Shown: in pieces, positions 18,616 through 27,708 of the stretch
Layout of the letters: every line of letters starts with the position of its first letter
Position numbering within the stretch: position 1 is the first letter of the stretch
Origin: an uncultured Bacilli bacterium
GTDB lineage: Bacteria > Bacillota_I > Bacilli_A > RF39 > UBA660
Direction: 5' to 3'
DNA length: 64,000 bases
NCBI GenBank assembly: GCA_934086935.1
Contig: CAKOIQ010000003.1
Coordinates: 1-64,000 of the forward strand
Position numbers and translations under genes: made by a program
The notes under the pieces: model-generated
The model's database searches: none
Told to the model about the DNA's origin: nothing
The model's input: the letters and a program-made list of their open reading frames with translations, nothing else

Positions 18616-21195
18616 ATGAAAAATGTTAAAAAACAATTAAAAAAGTTGAACTATTTTTTTAAAAAACATAGTTATATATTAATTACTCTGTTTAGTTCGA
18701 TGTGTATTATGATTGGTATATTTATTTTGCAAGATATATCACCATTTGGAAATAAATCGATGCTAACAATTGATTTTTATCATCAATATGGACCGATGCT
18801 TGGCGAATTATATGATAGAATTCGAAATGGTAGTAATTTATTGTATTCTTTTAATATGGGAATGGGACTTCCTTTTTTTAGAAATTTTTTCAATTATTTG
18901 TCTAGTCCTTTTAATATTATAATATTATTGTTTAAAAGAAGTCATTTATTAACATCGTATTCAATAATTATAGGCTTTAAAGCAATTTGTTCATGTGTTA
19001 CTATGAGTATTTTACTTAAAAATAAATTTAATAAAGAATATAAGATGTTTATTCCACTTTCTTTATTATATGGATTCTGTGCATATTTTATTGCATATTA
19101 TTGGAATATAATGTGGTTAGATGGAATTGTGTTGCTTCCTCTTATTATTCTTGGAATTGAATACATTATTGATAAAGAGAAGCCTGTTTTATATATTATT
19201 AGTTTAGTTACTATGTTATTTGCAAATTATTTTATTGCTTATATGATATGTATTTTTAGCGTTTTATATTTTTTAACATATTTATTTATTAAAACTAATA
19301 AATTTGAATTTAAAAAAATCGGAAAGAAATGTTTGATTTTTGGCTTAGCTTCACTTATCGCTGGGGGAATATGTGCTGTTTTCTTAATTCCAATGTTTAA
19401 AGCAATGTCTGGTATTAGTGCTACTGGAGATGTTTGGCCTTCTTCACAATATTATGACTTTACTGCGATTGAATTCATATTTAATCATTTAAGTGGCGTT
19501 GGCAGTACCGTTTTAAAATCTGGAGTTACTACTGCGCCTAATGTGTCTTGTGGAATATTATCTGTGATGCTACTATTTGCTTTTTATTTTAATTCTGATA
19601 TTAAAATTAAGGTTAAATTTGCCTATACTTTATTATTATTAATTATCATTTTAAGTTTTGTATTAGCTCCTTTAGATTATATATGGCATGCTTTTCATGT
19701 ACCAAATGATTTACCTTATAGATATTCATTTTTATATAGTTTTGTACTTATAATAATTGGAGCATATTCTTTATATAAGATTAAAGGTTTGAAGCCTATT
19801 TATGGTTATATTTGTTATATTATAACATTAATATTTATTTCTTTGGTTTGGTTTGTACCATTTAAAAATATATCTAGGGATATGATTTATTTGAATTATG
19901 GACTTAGTACAATATTTTTCTTGTCATATATTATTTATTTACATTTTAATTCCTATAAAAGGATAATTCCATACATTTGTATAATTACTGTTGTGTTAGA
20001 AGCATGTGTAAGTTTAAATAATAATTGGGATATGACACAAACAATAAGTGATTTTTATAATGATTATAATGTTATGGAAAAAGGTATTAATTTTATAAAA
20101 GAAAACGATTCAGAAATGCATAGAATTGAAAGAGTTAATTTACAAACGTTTAATGATCCATCTTGGTATAATTATTATGGACAAATGACTTTTAGTTCTA
20201 TGGCTTATGAAAATATGGCTGTAATTAATCATGCCTTAGGAATGCCAGGAAATGAAATTAATAGTTACTATTATCAGGTAAATACACCTATTTATGACAT
20301 GATATTTAATATTAAATATATAATTGGCAATGTTAATGATTCTACTCATTATTCTTTATATTATGATAGTGATGATTTAACAATATATAATAATAAATAC
20401 AACGTTGGATTAATGTTTGGTGTAAATAGTGATATAAAAAATTGGAATACAAATTATGAAAATCCTTTTAATAATCAGAATGATTTTATATTAAAAAGTT
20501 CTGGAATAGATAATACTTTTAAAGAATTAAGTGTATATAAAAAAGAATTATATTATGAAGATGATGTTCATAAAATATTTAAATATACTGTTAATAATGA
20601 TAGTAATAACTTTTATTTATACTACAATAATTATTTATGTGATGTTTTAATTGTTGACGGTGTTATGTATTATAACGATAATGATCATGATTACGTTTAT
20701 GACAGTGACTTAACAATATATAGTAATTCTTCTTATAATGAAAATCATATTATCTATTCTTTAGGAGAAAATAATAGTTTAACATTTTATGTTGGCTATT
20801 CTAATTATTATGATGATGAAGATATTTGGATTTATAGTATTAATGAGAATAACTTAAATGAAGTGTATGCATATTATCTTAATAATAAAGTTAGTATTGA
20901 AAAATTTGATGAAAATGTAATAAAAGCTTATTGTAATTTTGATGAAAGTAAAAGTGTTTTTACATCAATTCCTTATGATAAAGGATGGAATGTTTATGTT
21001 GATGGTAAAAAAGTTAATACATATGAAATTAATAATACTTTGTTAGGTTTTGATGTTGATAAAGGTTCTCATAATATTACAATTAAATATACAATTCCAT
21101 ATATCTGGATTGGTGGTAGTATTTCTTTATTATCACTTTCATTATTTTGTTTTTGGATTTATATAAGTAAAAAAAGTTTAAAAATTAAATTTTAA
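18616..21195 (+). CDS. YfhO-family polytopic membrane protein
   Basis: An 859-residue protein with an N-terminal region of about 12 membrane helices and an extracytoplasmic C-terminal half (about 480-835) ending in a last helix. The first loop has the YfhO/GT-C pattern DFYHQYGPMLGELYDRI and MGMGLPFFRN. Bacillus YfhO is needed for glycosylation of lipoteichoic acid, so a role in surface-glycan decoration is likely. GGAGG stands before the ATG. It converges on the lipid kinase gene with a 4-base overlap of stop codons. The transferred sugar is unknown. Confidence 0.87.
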   Translation: MKNVKKQLKKLNYFFKKHSYILITLFSSMCIMIGIFILQDISPFGNKSMLTIDFYHQYGPMLGELYDRIRNGSNLLYSFNMGMGLPFFRNFFNYLSSPFNIIILLFKRSHLLTSYSIIIGFKAICSCVTMSILLKNKFNKEYKMFIPLSLLYGFCAYFIAYYWNIMWLDGIVLLPLIILGIEYIIDKEKPVLYIISLVTMLFANYFIAYMICIFSVLYFLTYLFIKTNKFEFKKIGKKCLIFGLASLIAGGICAVFLIPMFKAMSGISATGDVWPSSQYYDFTAIEFIFNHLSGVGSTVLKSGVTTAPNVSCGILSVMLLFAFYFNSDIKIKVKFAYTLLLLIIILSFVLAPLDYIWHAFHVPNDLPYRYSFLYSFVLIIIGAYSLYKIKGLKPIYGYICYIITLIFISLVWFVPFKNISRDMIYLNYGLSTIFFLSYIIYLHFNSYKRIIPYICIITVVLEACVSLNNNWDMTQTISDFYNDYNVMEKGINFIKENDSEMHRIERVNLQTFNDPSWYNYYGQMTFSSMAYENMAVINHALGMPGNEINSYYYQVNTPIYDMIFNIKYIIGNVNDSTHYSLYYDSDDLTIYNNKYNVGLMFGVNSDIKNWNTNYENPFNNQNDFILKSSGIDNTFKELSVYKKELYYEDDVHKIFKYTVNNDSNNFYLYYNNYLCDVLIVDGVMYYNDNDHDYVYDSDLTIYSNSSYNENHIIYSLGENNSLTFYVGYSNYYDDEDIWIYSINENNLNEVYAYYLNNKVSIEKFDENVIKAYCNFDESKSVFTSIPYDKGWNVYVDGKKVNTYEINNTLLGFDVDKGSHNITIKYTIPYIWIGGSISLLSLSLFCFWIYISKKSLKIKF

Positions 21196-22118
21196 ACTTT
21201 TTTATTTATAAAAATTTTATCAATATTCTTTTTAGGTATCATTATTTTAACGTTTCTGACATTGGAGATTTCATAGTTTAGAACTGCTCTATCTAGTTTT
21301 TCACCATCAATACACCAGGCTTTTTTAGGATAGTCTGCAAATTTTATTTGGAGATGGTTAGTTTTATAGAATTCGACTCCAGAAATTTTTTCGACGTCTG
21401 TTGTCATTAAAATTGTAAATGTTCTTATTATGTCAACACGTCTTTTAAAATTGCAAAATAAAACTTCAAATTGATTATCATCTAGCTTTACATCTTTATA
21501 AAAGTTATTAATACCAGCAATTCTATTAGCATTTGAAATTAGCATGAATGAATATAATCCTCTTTTTTCAATGCCATTTACTTTATAAGTAATATCATAC
21601 ATTTTGGTAGGATTAAAGAAGTCTTTTACTCCTTCTAGAAGATAAGCCATATAGCCATATTTTTTCTTTAATTTTCGTGGAGTATTGTATGGTATTTGCA
21701 TAAATTTGCCAAAGCCGGCTACATAAACAAATGGCCTTCCATTAATTATGCATATATCCATTCCTTTAATTGTTCCATCCAATAACAATTTTAAATTCTT
21801 TTTGATATCTTTGCCATAACCAAACATTACACCTACATCGTTTGTGGTACCTACTGGAATATGTGCAAGAATTAAAGGTTTTTTCCTTTCTAAATTACCG
21901 GACATAACTTCATTAAATGTTCCGTCTCCACCCATTGAAATTACTAAATCTGTTGGTTCTAAATGATTAACAATTTCTTTGGCATGTCCACCATACTCTG
22001 TTCCGATAAATTTTGGATTATAACCATTTTTTAATAAAATCTTTTTATATTCTTTTAAATATTTGGTTTTGAATACATGTCCGCTATTAGGGTTGTAAAT
22101 TATTGTACAGTTTTTCAT
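21192..22118 (-). CDS. Diacylglycerol/lipid kinase family protein
   Basis: A 308-residue DagK/YegS-type lipid kinase with the ATP-binding GGDGTFNEV motif (about 68-76) and the N-terminal YNPNSGH. The family phosphorylates diacylglycerol (DgkB recycles it from lipoteichoic acid synthesis) or related lipids. The ATG at 22118 follows GGTGA by six bases. An ATG six codons upstream would place that site inside the gene. It is tail-to-tail with the YfhO gene, which may share the teichoic-acid theme. The exact substrate is not resolved. Confidence 0.88.
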   Translation of the reverse strand: MKNCTIIYNPNSGHVFKTKYLKEYKKILLKNGYNPKFIGTEYGGHAKEIVNHLEPTDLVISMGGDGTFNEVMSGNLERKKPLILAHIPVGTTNDVGVMFGYGKDIKKNLKLLLDGTIKGMDICIINGRPFVYVAGFGKFMQIPYNTPRKLKKKYGYMAYLLEGVKDFFNPTKMYDITYKVNGIEKRGLYSFMLISNANRIAGINNFYKDVKLDDNQFEVLFCNFKRRVDIIRTFTILMTTDVEKISGVEFYKTNHLQIKFADYPKKAWCIDGEKLDRAVLNYEISNVRNVKIMIPKKNIDKIFINKKV

Positions 22119-22275
22119 TTTTTTCACCAATTTCATTATATCTATGGTTATTTATAATGTCAATTTTTATAAATATAAAATCGAAAAAATTTGTTTTATT
22201 GTGGTTTTATGTTAAAAAGATTCATACATATTTTGATTATCAGAAAATACAAATTTACTTTACCACAAAGATTTT

Positions 22276-22303
22276 TTGATAAATATTTGTTATTATGTAT
22301 ACT
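22276..22303 (+). promoter_or_regulatory. Promoter of the broken gene at 22.3 kb
   Basis: TTGATA, 16 bases, TATACT. A GGGAGG ribosome binding site starts four bases after the -10, so the transcript would be almost leaderless upstream of it. Confidence 0.65.
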
Positions 22304-22318
22304 AGTGGGAGGTATTTT

Positions 22319-22686
22319 ATGACTAAATATTATTATACCTGTGAAGATGACAAGAAACTTATTGAAAGATCATTTCGTAATATTGCTTATGTTATTTTTG
22401 GAAAGAAAAAAGCCGATAAGATTATAACTTTCAGGGAATTTTGGGAACAGATGGTTTCAAATGTAAACGTTTTTCCACAAGATATTTTGCATGATAGAAT
22501 TAACCATAAAAATCCTGAAATATGTAGATTTGATGATAAAATCCAAAAAATTATAATTTAAATACAGCAAATCAAATTTTTGGTAATTTTAATAGAATAT
22601 GGAATTTAATGCAAAAGGAATATGGCGCATATTTTTCACAAGGAGATATTGATGGTATAGCAAGGCGTGCTGGTAAAAATATATAA
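22319..22686 (+). pseudogene. Frameshifted gene of unknown function
   Basis: From the ATG at 22319 (GGGAGG upstream), an 80-codon frame (MTKYYYTCEDDKKLIERSF...) stops at 22561. In the -1 frame, coding-like sequence continues from the A6 run at 22545-22550 to a TAA at 22686 (NYNLNTANQIFGNF..., ending DGIARRAGKNI). The joined product would be about 122 residues. I see no known domain. The break is a 1-base slip at a homopolymer, so it may be a real mutation, a sequencing error or programmed slippage. It lies in a decaying stretch with two other broken genes. Confidence 0.6.
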
Positions 22687-22695
22687 GTTTTAAAG

Positions 22696-22735
22696 GATGA
22701 TTACATATAATTTTTTTGTAGTCATCTTTTTCTTT
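22696..22735 (+). terminator. Terminator after the broken gene at 22.3 kb
   Basis: GATGATTACA pairs with TGTAGTCATC (10 bp, one wobble) around an 11-base loop and is followed by a T-run. Confidence 0.75.
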
Positions 22736-22891
22736 ATATATATTAGACAGTACTTTCAATCTTGATATAATTTTTATGTAATTGTTACTTCCAGAATGTA
22801 ATAGGTATGGAAATTTTGATATATAACATATTTTTTAGCATGAGGTTATAATAGAATTTCTAAGTAAAAGCGTAGGATTAGATAAACAAAA

Positions 22892-22914
22892 AATCACCTC
22901 TTATTGAGATGATT
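22892..22914 (-). terminator. Terminator of tRNA-Cys
   Basis: On the minus strand AATCATCTC/GAGGTGATT, a 9-bp stem with one wobble, and a U-run. A second small hairpin (GTTCGAA/TTCGAAC) lies between it and the tRNA. The 150 bases to the left (22740-22890) show no gene. Confidence 0.75.
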
Positions 22915-22954
22915 TCTATCATAAATGTTCGAATAGTTCGAACAAATTTGTCAA

Positions 22955-23028
22955 TGGAGGGGCCTACCGGATTTGAACCGGTGCTCAGGGAGTTGCAGTC
23001 CCTTGCCTTACCGCTTGGCTAAAGCCCC
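22955..23028 (-). tRNA. tRNA-Cys (GCA)
   Basis: A full cloverleaf on the minus strand: acceptor GGGGCTT/AGGCCCC, D-arm AGCCAAGCGGTAAGGC, anticodon loop CTGCAAC with anticodon GCA, T-arm CCGGTTCAAATCCGG, discriminator U (a Cys identity element) and an encoded CCA end. It stands alone with its own promoter and terminator. Confidence 0.97.
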
Positions 23029-23049
23029 ATAACAACACTTGCAAATATT

Positions 23050-23078
23050 ATTTTACATTATAATTTATTTAATGTCAA
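23050..23078 (-). promoter_or_regulatory. Promoter of tRNA-Cys
   Basis: On the minus strand a perfect TTGACA, 17 bases, TAAAAT, about 22 bases ahead of the mature tRNA. Confidence 0.75.
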
Positions 23079-23144
23079 TTATTCTAAATCACTTGATTAT
23101 TCTTTTTTTATATCACATTATATAATATGTCATATAGTAAAGAA

Positions 23145-23168
23145 AAAATAACTCTTATGAGTTATTTT
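23145..23168 (-). terminator. Terminator after the DUF4352-like membrane protein
   Basis: AAAATAACTC/GAGTTATTTT, a 10-bp stem with a TTAT loop and a U-run on the minus strand. Confidence 0.8.
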
Positions 23169-24768
23169 GATTAATTAAATATCTGTTTTCTCTAGATTTA
23201 ATTTCTAAATTATAAGTAGCTAAATTGTTAATATGATTTGTAACTTCAAGTAGTATTACATTATCTTGACTTGGAATATTAATAGCATTAACAGGTGAAC
23301 TAATATTATTAGACGCTTTAGCGTAATTTACATAAACAAATCTATCAAAAAATCCTTTAGCTGATTCAGTTTTAGATAGTGTATTATATAGATTTGTACT
23401 AGAATCAAGAGTTAATTTGTAATCTATAATTAAAAATACTTGATTTAACGAATTTGTTGGTGTTAAAAAATCGTATTTAGTTATACAGTTTTCACCATTA
23501 TTATCACATGATTCGTATGAATATTCATAAGATGTTGCCTTTTTTACTGAATTTATTTTAATTGTAGTATTTCCATATAAATTATTACCCAAAATTAAAT
23601 CTTTATTTAATGATGTTGAAGTATCGGCAGGTTTAGTTAATAATTTTTCCGGTTTAATTTTGACATTTTTAAATATTTTTTCTAAATTATTATTTTTTAT
23701 TTTTGAAGTATCATATACTTTCAAATTATATCTTAATGATTTTTGTGATTTAGGAACCTCGTAAACCAATAAATATTTGTTTTCTTTATTATCTATTGGA
23801 TCTCCTTTATAGGTTACCCCTAAATCTGAAAAAGAGTAAGATAATGATGTTTTATATTTAACTGTATTACCATCTTTTAATTTCATATAGAAATTTTCTG
23901 GATACAAAATTTCACTATTAGATGATGTTGAAGAAATAGTCATATCGAGAATTAAATAATATTTATCTTCATGAATTACTTTTAAAGAATAATCCATATC
24001 TGTTAAGTATGCTTTATTTATTTTATATGTAAATGAGTCGGTTTTAATTGTACTTCCTACTTTATACGTTTTATTGGTAAAATTTACATTTATAATTATT
24101 ACAATAATAAGTATAAATGATAATGTACCAACAATTATTGATACAAAAAATTTATTTTCTAAAATATAATATTTTAATTCTCTTAATATTCTTCTTAATT
24201 TTCTTTTATATTTATATGTATCAGTTCCAACAACAAATTCAAACTCTTCGTTATCTTCGCTTTTTATTTCTAGTTCTTCTAAATCTTTACTAAAATTAAA
24301 CTTTTTGATATCAAAACCAATACCTCTAATTAAACTTATGATTATAAAATAAACATTGGGTACAAGTAATAAAGTATATATATCTCTTAAAGCTCTTGAT
24401 TCTTGTTGAGTTAATGTTGAAAAGTATAAATTGTTGATAATGTTATGTGCGACACATACTCCTATGAATAATAAAGTATAATATATAATTAATGATAAAT
24501 AGAATGAATTTGGTTTGTGCTTTTTTCTCATTAGCATGTACATTATTATACCGAATACAATTACTATTAAAATTGCAAAGAATAATATAAATGATATATA
24601 ATTGTGAGCTGCATTTTCCGGGACAATTAAACTTGATTTATTATAAGAAATAAAAAAATCAAGAATCTTATTAAAATTGTGTGTGATATAGCTAATAACT
24701 AATAACAAAATTAAATGTATTAATTTAAAATGTTTAATTAAAAAAGCATATGGTTTTTTTAATATCAT
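23155..24768 (-). CDS. Membrane protein with extracytoplasmic DUF4352-like region
   Basis: A 537-residue protein. Four N-terminal helices (about 15-35, 58-80, 90-110, 130-150) are followed by an acidic cytoplasmic loop and a fifth helix (about 208-228). An extracytoplasmic part of about 300 residues follows, beginning VGSTIKTDSFTYKINKAYLTD, which resembles the DUF4352 immunoglobulin-like fold, with a second similar unit near 390-520. AGGGTG precedes the ATG. No enzyme motif is visible. A surface or envelope role is likely but the function is unknown. Confidence 0.75.
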   Translation of the reverse strand: MILKKPYAFLIKHFKLIHLILLLVISYITHNFNKILDFFISYNKSSLIVPENAAHNYISFILFFAILIVIVFGIIMYMLMRKKHKPNSFYLSLIIYYTLLFIGVCVAHNIINNLYFSTLTQQESRALRDIYTLLLVPNVYFIIISLIRGIGFDIKKFNFSKDLEELEIKSEDNEEFEFVVGTDTYKYKRKLRRILRELKYYILENKFFVSIIVGTLSFILIIVIIINVNFTNKTYKVGSTIKTDSFTYKINKAYLTDMDYSLKVIHEDKYYLILDMTISSTSSNSEILYPENFYMKLKDGNTVKYKTSLSYSFSDLGVTYKGDPIDNKENKYLLVYEVPKSQKSLRYNLKVYDTSKIKNNNLEKIFKNVKIKPEKLLTKPADTSTSLNKDLILGNNLYGNTTIKINSVKKATSYEYSYESCDNNGENCITKYDFLTPTNSLNQVFLIIDYKLTLDSSTNLYNTLSKTESAKGFFDRFVYVNYAKASNNISSPVNAINIPSQDNVILLEVTNHINNLATYNLEIKSRENRYLINQNNS

Positions 24769-24806
24769 ACTAACACCCTATTCTTCTACCATTATATCAT
24801 AAAAAA

Positions 24807-24836
24807 AATAAAATAAACGTATTAGTTTATTTTATT
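24807..24836 (-). terminator. Terminator after the LysM gene
   Basis: AATAAAATAAAC/GTTTATTTTATT, a 12-bp AT-rich stem with a 6-base loop and a U-rich tail on the minus strand. Confidence 0.7.
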
Positions 24837-25166
24837 AACAATTAATTGTCCTTCTTGTAGATAGATTGTGTCATTATATTTTAAAAGATTAGATATACTA
24901 GAATTAAATGTATCACTAACTGTTTTTAAAGTATCTCCTTCTTTTGTAATATAATAGGCAAAATCTTTTTTGGGAATCATTATTGTTTGTTCTGGATATA
25001 TGTAATCAGTCGAATTTAATCCATTTAATAAAGCCAATAAAGTAGGATTAACTTTGTATTCTCTCGCTATTTGGTAAATAGTGTCTCCTTTTTTTATTGT
25101 ATAATAATTGAAATATTCATTTTCTCTTAATTCTGTTTCTTTATTGATATTGTACATGTTAAACAT
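24822..25166 (-). CDS. Two-LysM-domain protein
   Basis: A 114-residue protein made almost entirely of two LysM peptidoglycan-binding modules (about 21-66, YTIKKGDTIYQIAREYKVNP; about 70-112, YYITKEGDTLKTVSDTFNSS). There is no signal peptide, which is unusual for a wall binder but common in spore-coat LysM proteins such as SafA or SpoVID that act in the mother cell. With the other sporulation genes here, a spore-envelope role is possible (inference). AGGAGTG precedes the ATG. Confidence 0.85.
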   Translation of the reverse strand: MFNMYNINKETELRENEYFNYYTIKKGDTIYQIAREYKVNPTLLALLNGLNSTDYIYPEQTIMIPKKDFAYYITKEGDTLKTVSDTFNSSISNLLKYNDTIYLQEGQLIVNKIN

Positions 25167-25208
25167 TTTATCACTCCTAATATAAGATATTCACATTAGG
25201 CTTTTTTG

Positions 25209-26306
25209 TTAATCAAAAATAAATATTTGATTTATATAATTAAACTTCCATTCTTTATATTCTAGAAGTAATTGTTCGCCACGTTCACTATAACAATATA
25301 ATTTAGTCCCAACAAGATAGTAAATTCTATTATTATTATATGAAATTATTGCCGTGATTTTTTGATTACTTACTTTTATAAGTTTATCATCTATTACTTG
25401 ATATAAAATATCATCAATTATTTTATATGTATAACTCTCGTAATAATTAAATGTCATGTCTTTATTTATTACATCTTTTATGTTTTTTTGAATCCATTCT
25501 TTGTATTCATAGAAATCTATTTTATCATTTTTTATTTTTACCTTTTTTAAATTAAATTTCTTTAGATTTATAAAGTATTCTGTTTTATTTTTTTTATCTA
25601 TAAAATATAACTTATTCTTTACTACACCTAAATATAAAAGATCATAGGAAATCTCATAGTCAAAATTTATATCATTTAACAATTGTTTTTCAGTGTCAAA
25701 AATATATATTTTATTAAAATAATATTTTGAATCATAATCTGGAACTATTAAATAATTTTCTGCTTGATATGTATTTATAGTTGAATAATTTTCTTTTTCA
25801 AATAGTCTTAGTTCTTCAAAGCTGGTACCATTTATATTTATGTATCCTTTATAATTCCATATTACATAATTGTGGTTATTATTATATATGTTTATTTTTT
25901 CATAATCATCCACTATTTTTTCTTCCCTCATGGGTAAAAAATTGTTTTTATATAATTCTTTATTTATTAGATGATAATCTTTTAAACCATTTTTATCACT
26001 ACATAGAGTTTGGTTTTCATTTTTACTATAAATCATTAAGCATGTATCATTGTCATCTTCGATAATTTTTATGCTTTGGATAAGTTTTCTTTTTTTAGAG
26101 TATTTAGTTTGAATTACCATCGGGTACTCTATACCTTTATATTTTAATATGAAATGATAATCATTAGTTGTTTTTTGATACTTTTCCAGAATTTCAATAT
26201 CTTTAATTTTATATTCAATTTGATAATTTTTAGGAGAATTTGTTAATATCAAAAAAGTAATAATAAGAGACAAAAACAAGAATAAAACAAAATATAATTT
26301 TTTCAT
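25209..26306 (-). CDS. Exported protein of unknown function with N-terminal anchor
   Basis: A 365-residue protein with an uncleaved-looking signal anchor (about 4-24, no lipobox Cys), then an extracytoplasmic region rich in aromatic, Lys and Asn residues. Repeated strand-like units (for example YYFNKIYIFDTEKQ, YDLLYLGVVKNKLYFIDKKN, IYYLVGTKLYCYSERG) suggest a beta-propeller-like fold. No motif identifies it. An AGGTAGTG site precedes the ATG. It lies between the PH-like gene and the LysM gene, each separated by terminators. Confidence 0.65.
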   Translation of the reverse strand: MKKLYFVLFLFLSLIITFLILTNSPKNYQIEYKIKDIEILEKYQKTTNDYHFILKYKGIEYPMVIQTKYSKKRKLIQSIKIIEDDNDTCLMIYSKNENQTLCSDKNGLKDYHLINKELYKNNFLPMREEKIVDDYEKINIYNNNHNYVIWNYKGYININGTSFEELRLFEKENYSTINTYQAENYLIVPDYDSKYYFNKIYIFDTEKQLLNDINFDYEISYDLLYLGVVKNKLYFIDKKNKTEYFINLKKFNLKKVKIKNDKIDFYEYKEWIQKNIKDVINKDMTFNYYESYTYKIIDDILYQVIDDKLIKVSNQKITAIISYNNNRIYYLVGTKLYCYSERGEQLLLEYKEWKFNYINQIFIFD

Positions 26307-26324
26307 TTAATCACTACCTTTTAA

Positions 26325-26351
26325 AAAAAGAATTCGCTAAGAATTCTTTTT
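26325..26351 (-). terminator. Terminator after the PH-like gene
   Basis: AAAAAGAATTC/GAATTCTTTTT, an 11-bp stem with loop GCTAA and a U-run on the minus strand. Confidence 0.85.
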
Positions 26352-26794
26352 TACTTTTTATCTGTTTTAGAATAGAATTTCTTTTTAGCTTCTATCATAA
26401 AAGAGGATATATTTATTTGTATTTCACTCAACGCCTTTTTTGAAACATTTGAAAATACAATTGTTTCTTTCATAGTATCTATCGTTATTGCTCCCCAAAA
26501 AATTCCTGAATATACTTGCATGTCATTATATAAATCTGGAGTTATTGAATTCAGTTTATAACCAAATAATATACGGTCTTGAGCAATTAAAATACGATCT
26601 GTTGTTAAAGCTAAAACTGCTGTGTCGAAAATTGCATCGTGACTGCTATTATTTTGAGCAGCAAAGGCAAATAATACTTTTTCGTTTGGATTTAAGTTAT
26701 TATCAACTATTGCGCAATGCTTTTTGATTCTCCAACAAACTGTACTTTTATATTTTTTTTTAAACTCTTTTACTAGTTCATATGTAGAAGCCAT
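26351..26794 (-). CDS. Small PH-like (YokE-type) domain protein
   Basis: A 147-residue cytosolic protein. The middle reads like a bacterial PH domain of the YokE kind: LNPNEKVLFAFAAQ, then VLALTTDRILIAQ, GYKLNSI, then IDTMKETIVFSNVSKKAL. These domains bind lipids or proteins in other systems. Its partners are unknown. There are no cysteine or catalytic motifs that suggest an enzyme. It lies 15 bases after the thioredoxin-like membrane protein and is probably cotranscribed with it. Confidence 0.6.
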   Translation of the reverse strand: MASTYELVKEFKKKYKSTVCWRIKKHCAIVDNNLNPNEKVLFAFAAQNNSSHDAIFDTAVLALTTDRILIAQDRILFGYKLNSITPDLYNDMQVYSGIFWGAITIDTMKETIVFSNVSKKALSEIQINISSFMIEAKKKFYSKTDKK

Positions 26795-26808
26795 TTTAAT
26801 AATCCTTT

Positions 26809-27639
26809 CTATTTAATATTTCCAACTGATTGTAACTTTTTAATTAAATTGGTTTTGTTTGTAAATCCTGAAATACATCCAGTAACTTTTCCTTTTTTAG
26901 TTAAAAGTGTTAATGGTGTACCAAATCCTTCAGAAAGAGATTGTTCTTTGCCAGTACTTGTACAAGATGCTGGAATAGTTAAATCAGATTTTAAAATTTT
27001 ACTATATTCAGTTGAATCAAATGAATCTGAATCTATATAATAAATATTTGCTTTATTTTCTGCAGCAACTTCATTATAAATTGGTTTAAATTTATTACAC
27101 CAACTGCATGTATTACGTCCTAATACAATCATTGCTGGTTCTTTACTATCAACCACTTTCATGAAAGCCTTATAAGTAGATACTGTTTTATATGCTACTT
27201 CAGAGTCATCGATTTTATTATTTACATATTTATCAACATATTTATTGATGTTTGACTCATTAACAACGTCTTTTGTAATTAATCTTACTTCATTGTTAAC
27301 GGCAAATACGTAAACGTCTCCTTCTTCAAATAACTTGTTAGTTTCTACTAATGAGTCAATTTCTTCTCCGGTTAATTCATCAATATTTACAGATGCTACT
27401 TCAATTTTTGTTTCATTTTTTAAATTAATTAAAGTTTCTTTAATTTTATCATAAGAATCTGCACCAGTATGTCCGAAATAGAATAATGTTAAATTTTGAG
27501 CTTTTGTAACTGCTTCTTTGTATTCTGTATAATTGTAATTAGTTACATTGTGACCATTAACAAAATTCACTATAATTGGAATTAATAGAATAATAACAAT
27601 TAAAACAGGAATAATCCAACTTTTAATTTTATCTTTCAT
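26809..27639 (-). CDS. Membrane-anchored thioredoxin-fold protein
   Basis: A 276-residue protein with one N-terminal transmembrane helix (about 8-28) and two thioredoxin-like modules. The first (about 35-145) begins LTLFYFGHTGADS and lacks cysteines. The second (about 150-276) has the redox motif RNTCSWCNKF and the cis-proline loop FGTPLTLL. Two further cysteines (PASCTS, TGCISG) may form a second disulfide. The domain order suggests an extracytoplasmic thiol-disulfide exchange protein. The substrate is unknown. Confidence 0.8.
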   Translation of the reverse strand: MKDKIKSWIIPVLIVIILLIPIIVNFVNGHNVTNYNYTEYKEAVTKAQNLTLFYFGHTGADSYDKIKETLINLKNETKIEVASVNIDELTGEEIDSLVETNKLFEEGDVYVFAVNNEVRLITKDVVNESNINKYVDKYVNNKIDDSEVAYKTVSTYKAFMKVVDSKEPAMIVLGRNTCSWCNKFKPIYNEVAAENKANIYYIDSDSFDSTEYSKILKSDLTIPASCTSTGKEQSLSEGFGTPLTLLTKKGKVTGCISGFTNKTNLIKKLQSVGNIK

Positions 27640-27708
27640 TTTATATACCTCCTCAATGATATTTTATCTTTTTTTTGATGAATAATCAATTGTTATTGAT
27701 AGTTTTCT

